Of a stretch of 26,049 nt of DNA, positions 17,267 to 24,024 are shown piece after piece. Numbering within the stretch: position 1 is the first letter of the stretch; each line of letters starts with the position of its first letter. Location of the stretch: assembly GCA_023404705.1 (NCBI GenBank), contig JAEYAU010000114.1:1-26049 (forward strand), written 5' to 3'. Position numbers and translations under genes: made by a program. The notes beneath the pieces were generated by a model. The model was not told where the DNA came from. It made no database searches and was given only the letters and a program-made list of their open reading frames with translations. This DNA is from Pseudomonadota bacterium. GTDB taxonomy: Bacteria > Pseudomonadota > Alphaproteobacteria > Rhizobiales > Xanthobacteraceae.

Positions 17267-18010
17267 CTAGTCGCCGCCGCCCACATAGCCGACGACGCGC
17301 CAGGCGCCGGATGCATCCTTGCCGAAGCAGAGACGATCCGTGAGGGGCGACATCAGTGAATCGGGCGGCGCATAGGCGTCCTTGCCGCTGGGTGTGGCAA
17401 TGTGTGCCCAGTCGCGGGTCGGCTCCTGCGTGCCTTCGTAGCGGAGCACGCGGATGAAGACGAACCCGAGCGTCTCGACCACGGGCGCATCGGCGGACGG
17501 CTTGGCGCGCACCTGCAGCCCAGCGTTTCGAGGATAGCTCCAGTCGAACACATCCGAGTTGGTCGCCTCCGTCAGGCTCACGAACTCGGCATCCTTGTAT
17601 GTCGGATTCGCGGGGGCGCAGAAGACGCCTTTCCGCCCAGGAATCGGGCCGATCGTCGGCTCGGCCGCGAAACGCGCGAGCCTTGTCCAGCCGCTGTCAT
17701 CGGTCGCCGTGAGGCCGACCGCCACCGTGAAGTTCTGCAGCGACGACTTCTTCTTCTCGTAGCTGCCGCCGAAGTCGCGCTCCCAGAAGAAGCGTTTCGG
17801 ATCGACCACGCGGGCCAGCGCGGCGCGGTCGCGCTTCTGCGCGATGGCCGCGAGCTGGGCCCGCAACGCCGCGAGGCCGCTCTCCTTCGGCGGCTCCGGC
17901 AGCGTGACGCTCACGGGCTTGTAGGGCTTCGGCTCGGCGGGCGCGCGCTGCGCGTAAGCCGGAAGAGCAGCGGCGCCGAGCAGCACCGCAATAGCGACGA
18001 GGCGGATCAT
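17267..18010 (-). CDS. Secreted protein with C-terminal SH3-like region, paralogue of its upstream neighbour
   Basis: A 247-residue protein with a Sec signal peptide (MIRLVAIAVLLGAAALPAYAQ). The mature part starts with KPYKPV, has a helical region with FFW, and ends in an SH3b-like segment (LQVRAKPSADAPVVETLG ... LCFGKDASGAW). It aligns over its length with the protein encoded just upstream (FFW, GVFCAP versus GVICSP, LCFGKDASGAW versus LCYAKDASGAW), so the two arose by tandem duplication. Its ATG (18010) is four bases after the TAA of that gene, indicating one operon with coupled translation. The frame is open further upstream, but the signal peptide fixes the start. Likely periplasmic; function unknown. 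Confidence 0.87.
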   Translation of the reverse strand: MIRLVAIAVLLGAAALPAYAQRAPAEPKPYKPVSVTLPEPPKESGLAALRAQLAAIAQKRDRAALARVVDPKRFFWERDFGGSYEKKKSSLQNFTVAVGLTATDDSGWTRLARFAAEPTIGPIPGRKGVFCAPANPTYKDAEFVSLTEATNSDVFDWSYPRNAGLQVRAKPSADAPVVETLGFVFIRVLRYEGTQEPTRDWAHIATPSGKDAYAPPDSLMSPLTDRLCFGKDASGAWRVVGYVGGGD

Positions 18011-18014
18011 GCGC

Positions 18015-18818
18015 TTACTGGCTGCCGAGGAAGCCCGTGATCTTCCAGGCGCCGGACGCGTCCTTGGCGTAGCAGAGCTGGTCGGAGCCGAGCGGCACGA
18101 TGGCGTCCGCCGCGATAAAGCCAACCTTGCCGGACGGCGTCACGATGCGGATGAAGTCCGATGAGGCGTTCGGCGAGGTGTCCTCCAGGACGCGCACGAA
18201 ATGGATGCCGAGCTTCTCGATCACGGGCGCATTGGCGCGCGCGGCGTTGCGCACCTCGACGCCGTTCTCGACCGTGTAGCCCCAGTCGCTGATGTCGGTC
18301 TGGGTCGACTGTGCGAGCTTCTCGAGCTCCTGCGCGTCGAACTGCGGGCCGGCGGGCGAGCAGATCACGCCCTGGCGGTCCGGAAAGGGCATCGCGGTCT
18401 CGTCGGTCGCGAACTCGCCGAGCAGCTCCCAGCCGGAGCCGTCCTGGTTGGCGAGACCCATGGCGGCCGCCAGATTGTCGATGCCCGACTTGCGCTTGTC
18501 GGCCGCGTCGCCGTCGTCCTTCAGCCAGAAGAAGTTCGGCCCGATCAGTCCGGCGAGCGCATTGCGGTCCTTGCGCTTGGCCACGTCCTCGAGCTGCTTG
18601 CGGAACGCGGCCCAGCTCGGATCGGCGACCGGCTTCGGCTCGGTGACCGCGATCGGCTTGTAGGGCTTGGCGGCGGGGGCCTGCGGGGCGGCCTGGGGCT
18701 GTTTCGGCTGCTGCGCCGAGGGGGCCGGCGGCTGCTTCTGCGGTTGCTGCGCCGCGGCCGGCGAGCCGAGCAGGGCGGCCGCGAGAATGCCGAGCGAAGC
18801 GAGACGAAGGTGGTGCAT
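18015..18818 (-). CDS. Secreted protein with Pro/Gln-rich linker and SH3-like C-terminus
   Basis: A 267-residue protein, first gene of a probable minus-strand operon. The start at 18818 is supported by GGGAGG six bases upstream and by the signal peptide that follows (MHHLRLASLGILAAALLG ending AAAQ). A Gln/Pro/Ala-rich linker of about 35 residues comes next, then KPYKPI, a domain with GPNFFWLKDDG, and a C-terminal SH3-like region (VEVRNAARANAPVIEKLG ... LCYAKDASGAWKITGFLG). The downstream gene encodes a paralogue without the long linker. SH3b-like regions in periplasmic proteins often bind peptidoglycan peptides, which would fit the nearby YkuD gene, but this is inference. No catalytic motif is visible. 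Confidence 0.87.
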   Translation of the reverse strand: MHHLRLASLGILAAALLGSPAAAQQPQKQPPAPSAQQPKQPQAAPQAPAAKPYKPIAVTEPKPVADPSWAAFRKQLEDVAKRKDRNALAGLIGPNFFWLKDDGDAADKRKSGIDNLAAAMGLANQDGSGWELLGEFATDETAMPFPDRQGVICSPAGPQFDAQELEKLAQSTQTDISDWGYTVENGVEVRNAARANAPVIEKLGIHFVRVLEDTSPNASSDFIRIVTPSGKVGFIAADAIVPLGSDQLCYAKDASGAWKITGFLGSQ

Positions 18819-18938
18819 CGAAAGCCTCCCGGGGCGCGGAGAGCACAAGAGAATTGGCACGGAATTGCGGCGTCGCAGAGTCATGTCGGATCCGAGAACA
18901 AGGGACGCGTGGGATGCCAGATACGGGAATCGGCGGCC

Positions 18939-18953
18939 GTGATAAAGATCACA
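18939..18953. promoter_or_regulatory. CRP/FNR-family-like palindrome in divergent promoter region
   Basis: GTGAT-AAAG-ATCAC is a perfect inverted repeat (18939-18952), and with the flanking A reads CGTGA-N6-TCACA, one base from the CRP consensus TGTGA-N6-TCACA. It lies 47 bases before the DUF486 start and about 120 bases before the divergent secreted-protein start, so it could serve either gene. Which CRP/FNR-family protein would bind is unknown. Confidence 0.5.
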
Positions 18954-18999
18954 CCTCGCCATTCCCGCGCCAGCCCACACACGTGACGTTCACCCACCC

Positions 19000-19350
19000 A
19001 TGCCACCCTTCAGCCTTTTCCTCATTCCGGTCGTCCTGCTGCTCGCCTCCAATGTGTTCATGACCTTCGCCTGGTACGGGCATCTCCGCTTCAAGGAGGT
19101 GCCGCTGCACTGGGTGATCCTGGCGAGCTGGGGCATCGCGTTCATCGAATATTGCCTGGCCGTGCCGGCGAACCGCATCGGCAGCGCGGTCTATTCGGCG
19201 GCCGAGCTGAAGACCATGCAGGAGGTGATCACGCTGATCGTCTTTGCGGTCTTCTCGGTGTTCTATCTGAAGGAGCCGCTCGGCTGGAACCACATGGTCG
19301 GCTTCACGCTGATCGCGGCTGGTGCGTTCTTCGTGTTCCAGCGCTGGTGA
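19000..19350 (+). CDS. DUF486 (DMT-like) small membrane protein
   Basis: A 116-residue protein matching the DUF486 family, related to the drug/metabolite transporter superfamily. It has four predicted membrane helices: about 5-23, 35-54, 72-90 and 96-114. Typical family features are the early FMTFAWYGHL, the central EYCLAVPANRIG and the late FYLKEPLGWNH..GF. The substrate is unknown. No Shine-Dalgarno sequence is visible before ATG 19000, and the preceding bases are pyrimidine- and ACC-rich, so initiation may be leaderless or weak. It is divergent from the secreted-protein operon and convergent with the ABC exporter, with a long shared hairpin at the 3' end. Confidence 0.9.
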   Translation: MPPFSLFLIPVVLLLASNVFMTFAWYGHLRFKEVPLHWVILASWGIAFIEYCLAVPANRIGSAVYSAAELKTMQEVITLIVFAVFSVFYLKEPLGWNHMVGFTLIAAGAFFVFQRW

Positions 19351-19354
19351 AGCG

Positions 19355-19391
19355 GGCCGCGGAGTGAGCGTATCCCGCTTACTCCGCGGCC
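19355..19391. terminator. Long hairpin shared by two convergent genes
   Basis: GGCCGCGGAGTGAGCG (19355-19370) pairs with CGCTTACTCCGCGGCC (19376-19391) across a five-base loop, with one G-T wobble in sixteen pairs. It begins five bases after the DUF486 stop, and its right arm contains the stop and last codons of the ABC exporter. Neither side has a T-run, so it is not a canonical intrinsic terminator; a bidirectional block to transcription or a 3'-end protector is plausible. Confidence 0.5.
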
Positions 19392-21226
19392 TGCATCTCG
19401 CCCGAGTCGATGAAGCCGCCGGACTGGCGCCGCCACAGCGCCGCATAGTGGCCGCCGAGGCGCAGCAGCTCGTCGTGCGGACCCTGCTCGACGATGCGGC
19501 CGTGGTCGAGCACGATCAGCCGGTCCATGCGCGCGATGGTGGACAGGCGATGCGCGATGGCGATCACGGTCTTGCCTTCCATCAGCGTGCCGAGGCTCGA
19601 CTGGATCGCGGCCTCTACTTCGCTGTCGAGCGCGGAGGTCGCCTCGTCGAGCACCAGGATAGGTGCGTTCTTCAGGATCACGCGCGCGATCGCGACGCGC
19701 TGGCGCTGCCCGCCCGAGAGCTTCACGCCGCGCTCGCCGACCTGCGCATCGTAGCCGCGCCGGCCCTTCCAGTCCTCGAGATCGACGATGAACTCGTGCG
19801 CATGCGACAGCTTCGCGGCCGCGATCACCTCGGCGTCGCTGGCGCTGGGGCGGCTGTAGCGGATGTTGTCGCGGATCGAGCGATGCAGCAGCGAAGTATC
19901 CTGCGTTACGACCGAGATCTGCGCGCGCAGGCTCTCCTGGGTCAGGCCCGCAATGTCCTGGCCGTCGATCAGGATGCGCCCGCCTTCGAGATCGAAGAAG
20001 CGCAGCATCACATTGACCAGCGTCGACTTGCCGGCGCCCGAGCGGCCGACCAGGCCGATCTTCTCGCCCGGCTTCACGGTCAGCGTCAGCCCGTCGATGA
20101 CGCCGCGCTCGCGGCCATAGCCGAAGCGCACGTCCTCGAAGCGGATCTCGCCGCGCGAGACCGCGAGCGGCGCCGCGTCCGGACGATCCGTCAGGGCGAG
20201 CGGACGCGCGATGGTCTTCATGCCCTCCTGCACGGTGCCGATGTTCTCGAAGATGTCGGTGATCTGCCAGGCGACCCAGCCCGAGGTCTGGATCAGCTGC
20301 CACGCGAAGGGCAGCGCCATCGCGACGGTGCCGACCGGCACGACGCCACGCGTCCACAGCACCAGCGCGATGGTCGCGACCGAGACCACCAGCGCGGCGT
20401 TGAGCAGCGAGAGCAGCAGGCTGAACAGGGTGTTCAGCCGCAATGAGGCGTAGAAGTAGCGCGTGTGCTCGTCGACGGCGTCGCGCACATAGCTGTCCTC
20501 CTCGCGCGCGCGGGCGAACAGCTTCACGGTGAGGATGTTGGTGTAGCTGTCGACGATGCGGCCGGTCAGCATCGAGCGTGCTTCCGACACGTCGTGCGAG
20601 CGGTCGCGCATGCGCGGAACCAGCACGCGCAGCAGCACCACATAGCCGGCGAACCAGAACAGCACCGGCAGCGCCAGCCAGGGATCGGCCGAACCGAGCA
20701 GCAGCACCGCGCTGGTACCGTAGACCGTGATGTACCAGACGCCGGTGATCAGCTGGACCATGCTCTCGCGCATTGCCGGGCCGGTCTGCATCACGCGGTT
20801 GGCGATGCGGCCCGCGAAGTCGTTCTGGAAAAAGGCCCAGGACTGGCGCACGACATGCCAGTGGTTCTGCCAGCGGATCAGGTTGGCGACATTGGCCGCG
20901 ATCGCCTGGTTGGCCATCAGGTTCTGCAGCGTGATGGCGGCAGGCCGCAGCAGCAGGATGACCACCGCCATGCCGAGCAGCACGGGCCAGTGACGCGCGA
21001 ACAGCTCCTCGGGACCGCCGGCCGTGACCAGCGTGATGATGCGACCGATGAACACCGGAATGGTGGCGTCGAGCAGCGCGACGATCAGGCCGGCCGCGAA
21101 CAGGGCCGCGAACAAGCCTTTGGCCTGACGCGCGAAATGCCAATAGAAGGCGAGCAGCCCGGGCGGCGGCTCGGGTTGATCGGGCAGGTCGGTCGGGCGC
21201 AGCAGCCGCTCGAAGAGGGCGAACAT
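19379..21226 (-). CDS. ABC exporter, fused permease and ATPase (ABCB/MsbA type)
   Basis: A half-transporter of about 615 residues: a six-helix membrane domain (about residues 20-335) followed by a nucleotide-binding domain (about 360-600). The ATPase motifs are complete: Walker A GRSGAGKST near 395, the Q-loop in VVTQD, signature LSGGQRQR near 503, Walker B ILVLDEATSALD near 523, and the switch histidine in IAHRLST. It should work as a homodimer exporting a lipid or hydrophobic compound; the substrate cannot be predicted. The frame opens at 21295, but MFALFERLL at 21226 is a more typical family start. No HlyD/TolC partner or peptidase domain is present, which argues against it being the adhesin exporter. 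Confidence 0.92.
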   Translation of the reverse strand: MFALFERLLRPTDLPDQPEPPPGLLAFYWHFARQAKGLFAALFAAGLIVALLDATIPVFIGRIITLVTAGGPEELFARHWPVLLGMAVVILLLRPAAITLQNLMANQAIAANVANLIRWQNHWHVVRQSWAFFQNDFAGRIANRVMQTGPAMRESMVQLITGVWYITVYGTSAVLLLGSADPWLALPVLFWFAGYVVLLRVLVPRMRDRSHDVSEARSMLTGRIVDSYTNILTVKLFARAREEDSYVRDAVDEHTRYFYASLRLNTLFSLLLSLLNAALVVSVATIALVLWTRGVVPVGTVAMALPFAWQLIQTSGWVAWQITDIFENIGTVQEGMKTIARPLALTDRPDAAPLAVSRGEIRFEDVRFGYGRERGVIDGLTLTVKPGEKIGLVGRSGAGKSTLVNVMLRFFDLEGGRILIDGQDIAGLTQESLRAQISVVTQDTSLLHRSIRDNIRYSRPSASDAEVIAAAKLSHAHEFIVDLEDWKGRRGYDAQVGERGVKLSGGQRQRVAIARVILKNAPILVLDEATSALDSEVEAAIQSSLGTLMEGKTVIAIAHRLSTIARMDRLIVLDHGRIVEQGPHDELLRLGGHYAALWRRQSGGFIDSGEMQAAE

Positions 21227-21387
21227 GGCAGGCTCACAAGGGCGCGCGGCGAAGGGCAGCGCAATCTGCGCCGCGCCCGCACCGCTCAGACTCATCGGAA
21301 TAAGGGACGCGGGCGATTACGGGAGTATCGTGTCGGGACTATGACGCGGGGCCAGAGGCCGCGGAAGACGTCGCGCCCGCAGGGCGA

Positions 21388-22530
21388 TCATGCGCGATTT
21401 CGGCTCGGCACCACGCGCAGCAGGCGGCCATTGCTGGTGTCGGTGAGGAGCCAGATGGCGCCATCAGGTCCCTGGCGCACGTCGCGGATGCGCTCGCCGA
21501 GATCGCGCAGCAGCCGCTCTTCCTTGCCGGCCTTCTCGCCGTCGAGCTCGATGCGCACCAGCATGGTGCCCGCGAGTGCGCCGACGAAGAGGCTGCCCTT
21601 CCAGGCCGGGAACAGGTCGCCCGTATAGAAGGCCATGCCGGACGGGGCGATCGAGGGCACCCAGTATTTGATCGGCTGCTCCATGCCGGCCTTCTGGGTG
21701 GCCTCGTGGATCTTGGCGCCCGAATAGTCGATGCCGTAGCCGATGACGGGCCAGCCGTAATTCTTGCCGGCTTCCGGAATGTTGATCTCGTCACCGCCGC
21801 GCGGACCGTGCTCATGCATCCAGAGCTTGCCGCTCTGCGGGTGCAGCGCCGCGCCCTGGCTGTTGCGATGGCCGTAACTCCAGATCTCCGGCTTCGCGCC
21901 CTGACGATTGACGAAAGGATTGTCCGGCGGCACCGCGCCGTCCGGCCGCACGCGCACGATCTTGCCGATATGGTTGGCGAGGTTCTGCGCCTCGTCGCGA
22001 TAGGTGAAGTGATCGCCCATGGTCAGGAACAGATTGCCGTCACGCGCCTGAACGATGCGGCAGCCGTAGTGATTGCCGCTCGAGAGCGGGCCCTCCTGGC
22101 GGAAGATGACCGAGACGTCTTCGAGCCGTGCGGCGTTGTCGGGAAGCTTCGCGCGCGCCATGGAGGTGCGGCCGCCACCTTGGGCAGCTTCGGCGAAGCA
22201 GAAGTAGATCGTGCGATTGTTCGCGAAGTCGCGATCCAGAACGACGTCGTGCAGGCCGCCCTGGCCGGAGGCGCGCACCTGCGGCACGCCCTCGATCGGC
22301 GTCGTGGTGCCCTCACGCGTCACCAGGAGAAGGCGGCCACGCCGCTCGGTCACCAGCATGCGGCCATCGGGCAGGAAGGCGAGTGCCCAGGGACGTTCGA
22401 GCCCACGTGCCACCGTCTCGACCGAGAGCGAACCGGCGGAGCTCTGAAAGGTCTGCGCGAGCGCCGGCGTGGTCAGCGCGAGCGCCGGCGTGGTCAGCGC
22501 GAGCAACGACACGGCGAGCAACAGCTTCAT
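21388..22530 (-). CDS. PQQ-dependent sugar dehydrogenase family protein (soluble, periplasmic)
   Basis: A 380-residue protein of the soluble PQQ glucose/aldose dehydrogenase family, which oxidises sugars in the periplasm using pyrroloquinoline quinone. The signal peptide is residues 1-26, ending ALAQ. Early RGLERPWALAFLPDG and TERRGRL are the usual first blade. The catalytic histidine is in GGLHDVVLD (about residue 94), and YGHRNSQG (about 222-225) supplies the PQQ-contacting Arg-Asn-x-Gln. HGPRGGDEIN and KNYGWPVIGYG are also typical. AAGGAG eight bases before ATG 22530 sets the start; the longer frame would begin in the upstream gene's terminator T-run. The signal peptide contains an exact in-frame 21-base tandem duplication. 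Substrate unknown. Confidence 0.9.
   Translation of the reverse strand: MKLLLAVSLLALTTPALALTTPALAQTFQSSAGSLSVETVARGLERPWALAFLPDGRMLVTERRGRLLLVTREGTTTPIEGVPQVRASGQGGLHDVVLDRDFANNRTIYFCFAEAAQGGGRTSMARAKLPDNAARLEDVSVIFRQEGPLSSGNHYGCRIVQARDGNLFLTMGDHFTYRDEAQNLANHIGKIVRVRPDGAVPPDNPFVNRQGAKPEIWSYGHRNSQGAALHPQSGKLWMHEHGPRGGDEINIPEAGKNYGWPVIGYGIDYSGAKIHEATQKAGMEQPIKYWVPSIAPSGMAFYTGDLFPAWKGSLFVGALAGTMLVRIELDGEKAGKEERLLRDLGERIRDVRQGPDGAIWLLTDTSNGRLLRVVPSRNRA
22455..22504 (-). repeat. 21-base tandem duplication in the signal-peptide coding region
   Basis: Two exact adjacent 21-base copies (22455-22475 and 22476-22496), with an eight-base start of a third, encode LTTPALA twice inside the PQQ dehydrogenase signal peptide. 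The duplication is in frame and lengthens the region before the cleavage site by seven residues. Confidence 0.9.
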
Positions 22531-22570
22531 CGATCCCACTCCTTGGTGCGACGGCTTCGGCGCAGTCCTC

Positions 22571-22601
22571 AAAAAGCATGCAGCGCCCGGTGGGCGCTGC
22601 C
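22571..22601 (-). terminator. Intrinsic terminator of the small membrane protein gene
   Basis: On the minus strand GCAGCGCCC-ACC-GGGCGCTGC (22600 down to 22580) forms a perfect nine-base GC-rich stem with a three-base loop, followed by ATGC and five Ts (22575-22571). It lies about 100 bases after the stop at 22701 and just before the PQQ dehydrogenase gene, so it should end the upstream transcript. A weaker hairpin, CGAACCG-N6-CGGTTCG (22662-22681), lies between. Confidence 0.65.
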
Positions 22602-22700
22602 AAGGAAAGGGAGTTCACGTGTCAGTGACGACAGTTCTCCCTGGCGCATGTCTTCTAACGGCGAACCGTTATCCCGGTTCGTCTGAACATGCGTCGGGAC

Positions 22701-23024
22701 TCAGAAGCGGCGACGGTTACGTTTCGGAACGCCGACGGTCTTGCGGATCATGGCGGCGGTGAGTCCGCCCATGACGGCCATGATGGAGGCGAGGGCGACG
22801 ACCACGGTGATCCGACCGTTCTCGGTGAAGGTCAGGTTCTCGAGCGTCGCGGCGCCGGCGGACTGGAACGTGAAGACCGTGAGGATCGCGGCGATGGAGG
22901 CCACGAGCGCGAGCGTTGCGGCGAGCTCGGTGAAGGTTGCGACACGGCGACTGCGCTTACGCGTGCGCGCGGCCTGCAAGATGATGGCCGCCGTCTCGGC
23001 GTTGTGGTGCGTCACGTCGGTCAT
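22701..23024 (-). CDS. Small membrane protein with two transmembrane helices, unknown function
   Basis: A 107-residue protein I do not recognise. A polar N-terminus with a basic patch (ARTRKRSRR, about 20-28) precedes helix 1 (about 34-54). A short loop with TLENLTFTENGR follows, then helix 2 (about 73-93) and a basic tail VPKRNRRRF. The positive charges on both ends predict both termini in the cytoplasm. ATG 23024 has GAGGA seven to eight bases upstream; another ATG at 23045 has GAGG directly adjacent and is less likely. The gene has its own terminator and a canonical CtrA box about 120 bases upstream, which suggests cell-cycle or CtrA-regulon expression. Coding-like codon use and these flanking signals support it as a real gene. 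Confidence 0.7.
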   Translation of the reverse strand: MTDVTHHNAETAAIILQAARTRKRSRRVATFTELAATLALVASIAAILTVFTFQSAGAATLENLTFTENGRITVVVALASIMAVMGGLTAAMIRKTVGVPKRNRRRF

Positions 23025-23142
23025 AGCCCCATCCTCGAATGACATCCTCGCCCGTATGCGCAGGCTGCAGGCGGATGCGGGCGGCCGTTCGACCGGATTT
23101 TGACGGTGCGATTCCGGAAGGAAGGCCTTTTCGTGGCGCGGG

Positions 23143-23161
23143 TTAATAAATGGTTAACCAT
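23143..23161 (-). promoter_or_regulatory. CtrA box (TTAA-N7-TTAACCAT)
   Basis: TTAA (23143-23146), seven bases, then TTAACCAT (23154-23161) is an exact match to the alphaproteobacterial CtrA consensus and reads as TTAA-N7-TTAACC on the other strand too. The right half sits in the 12-base palindrome ATGGTTAACCAT (23150-23161). It lies about 120 bases before the small membrane protein gene, and the other neighbour, the GST gene, only ends here, so the membrane protein is the likely target. Confidence 0.65.
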
Positions 23162-23224
23162 GGCGGGTCGCGCCGCGACCTCGGCGTTCATTCCTCGCGC
23201 CAGGGGGCGAGCGCGACCTTTGGC

Positions 23225-23854
23225 TCAGTCGGCGGGCTCGACGGTCTGCACCGCGTCCATGGGCACATGCCCGGGCTGGGCCGCGACACGCGCCAGCCAG
23301 GCGCGGATCGCCGGGAAAGCGTCCAGCTCGAAGCCGCTCTCGGGCGAGCAGTGCGTATAGGCATAGAGCGCGATGTCTGCGACCGTGTAGCGGTCCGCCG
23401 CGAAGAAATCGCGCGTCGCCAGATGCTGCTCCATGATGCCGAGCGCCTGATATCCCTTCTCCATCCAGTCCTCGATCGCGTGGGCCTGCAGCTCGCGGCC
23501 GCCGCGCACCATGGTCAGCCAGAAGCGCGCGGCGCCGAGATTGGGCTCGAGGCTGTGCTGCTCGAAGAACATCCACTGCAGCGCCTCGGCGCGGTCGATG
23601 CGGTCCTCGGGCGCGAGCGACGTGCCGCCCGCGATGTACCAGAGGATGGCGTTCGACTCCGGCAGGAAACGGCCGGGCGTGACCTCCAGCAGCGGCACGC
23701 GGCCGCTCGGATTCATGGCGAGGAATTCGGGCGTGCGGGTCTCGCCCTGGAGGATGTCCACTTCGACGCGGCGATACGGAATGCCGAGATGAGCGAGCGC
23801 GAGGCGCACCTTGTAGCTGTTACCCGAACGCTGCATCGAGTAGAGCGTATACAT
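23225..23854 (-). CDS. Glutathione S-transferase family protein
   Basis: A 209-residue cytoplasmic protein with the two GST domains. The N-terminal thioredoxin-like domain (about 1-78) has SGNSYKVRLAL, whose first residues hold the likely catalytic serine. NPSGRVPLLE carries the cis-proline that contacts glutathione, and ESNAILWYIA is the usual Glu-Ser pair. The helical C-terminal domain contains FFAADRYTVADIALYAYTH. ATG 23854 gives the standard family start MYTLYSMQRSGN; a GTG two codons earlier (23860) is an alternative. The role could be conjugation or reductive detoxification; the substrate is unknown. It probably has its own promoter with a perfect TTGACA about 90 bases upstream. Confidence 0.9.
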   Translation of the reverse strand: MYTLYSMQRSGNSYKVRLALAHLGIPYRRVEVDILQGETRTPEFLAMNPSGRVPLLEVTPGRFLPESNAILWYIAGGTSLAPEDRIDRAEALQWMFFEQHSLEPNLGAARFWLTMVRGGRELQAHAIEDWMEKGYQALGIMEQHLATRDFFAADRYTVADIALYAYTHCSPESGFELDAFPAIRAWLARVAAQPGHVPMDAVQTVEPAD

Positions 23855-23921
23855 CCTCACCTCGGCCCACGGCTCCGCGACGGCGGAGCTCTGGTGCGGA
23901 TAAAGGCATTGGTCGCCGCCA

Positions 23922-23951
23922 ATGCAAGCTCTCCAGTTGAGAACCTGTCAA
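23922..23951 (-). promoter_or_regulatory. Candidate promoter of the GST gene
   Basis: On the minus strand TTGACA (23951-23946) matches the -35 consensus exactly. Eighteen bases later TTGCAT (23927-23922) matches three positions of the -10. It lies about 70 bases before the GST start, in the gap after the dioxygenase gene. The weak -10 and long spacer lower confidence. Confidence 0.4.
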
Positions 23952-23955
23952 ACCA

Positions 23956-24006
23956 AAACGATCCGGCGGCGCCGCCTGCCGCAGCGCGATGGCATGATGC
24001 TGCGGC
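23956..24006 (-). terminator. Possible terminator of the EctD-like gene
   Basis: On the minus strand, just after the stop at 24025, GCCGCAGC and GCTGCGGC (24006-23999 and 23985-23978) pair across a 13-base loop. The palindrome GGCGGCGCCGCC (23976-23965) follows, then GGATCGTTTTGGTTT. The large loop and broken T-run make this a weak call. Confidence 0.3.
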
Positions 24007-24024
24007 GCGGCGCTGCGTGGAAAA

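Noticed and set aside
19263..21143. Second long minus-strand frame in the ABC exporter
   Set aside because: The overlapping frame ending at 19379 has all ABC motifs; this one has none and runs through the neighbouring DUF486 gene.
19379..21226. The ABC exporter as the type I exporter for the adhesins
   Set aside because: It has no partner HlyD or TolC gene, no N-terminal C39-like domain, lies about 7 kb from the adhesins on the other strand, and looks like a lipid or drug exporter.
23225..23361. Plus-strand open frames overlapping the GST gene and the adjacent gap
   Set aside because: They oppose the well-supported GST gene and have no domain or start signal.
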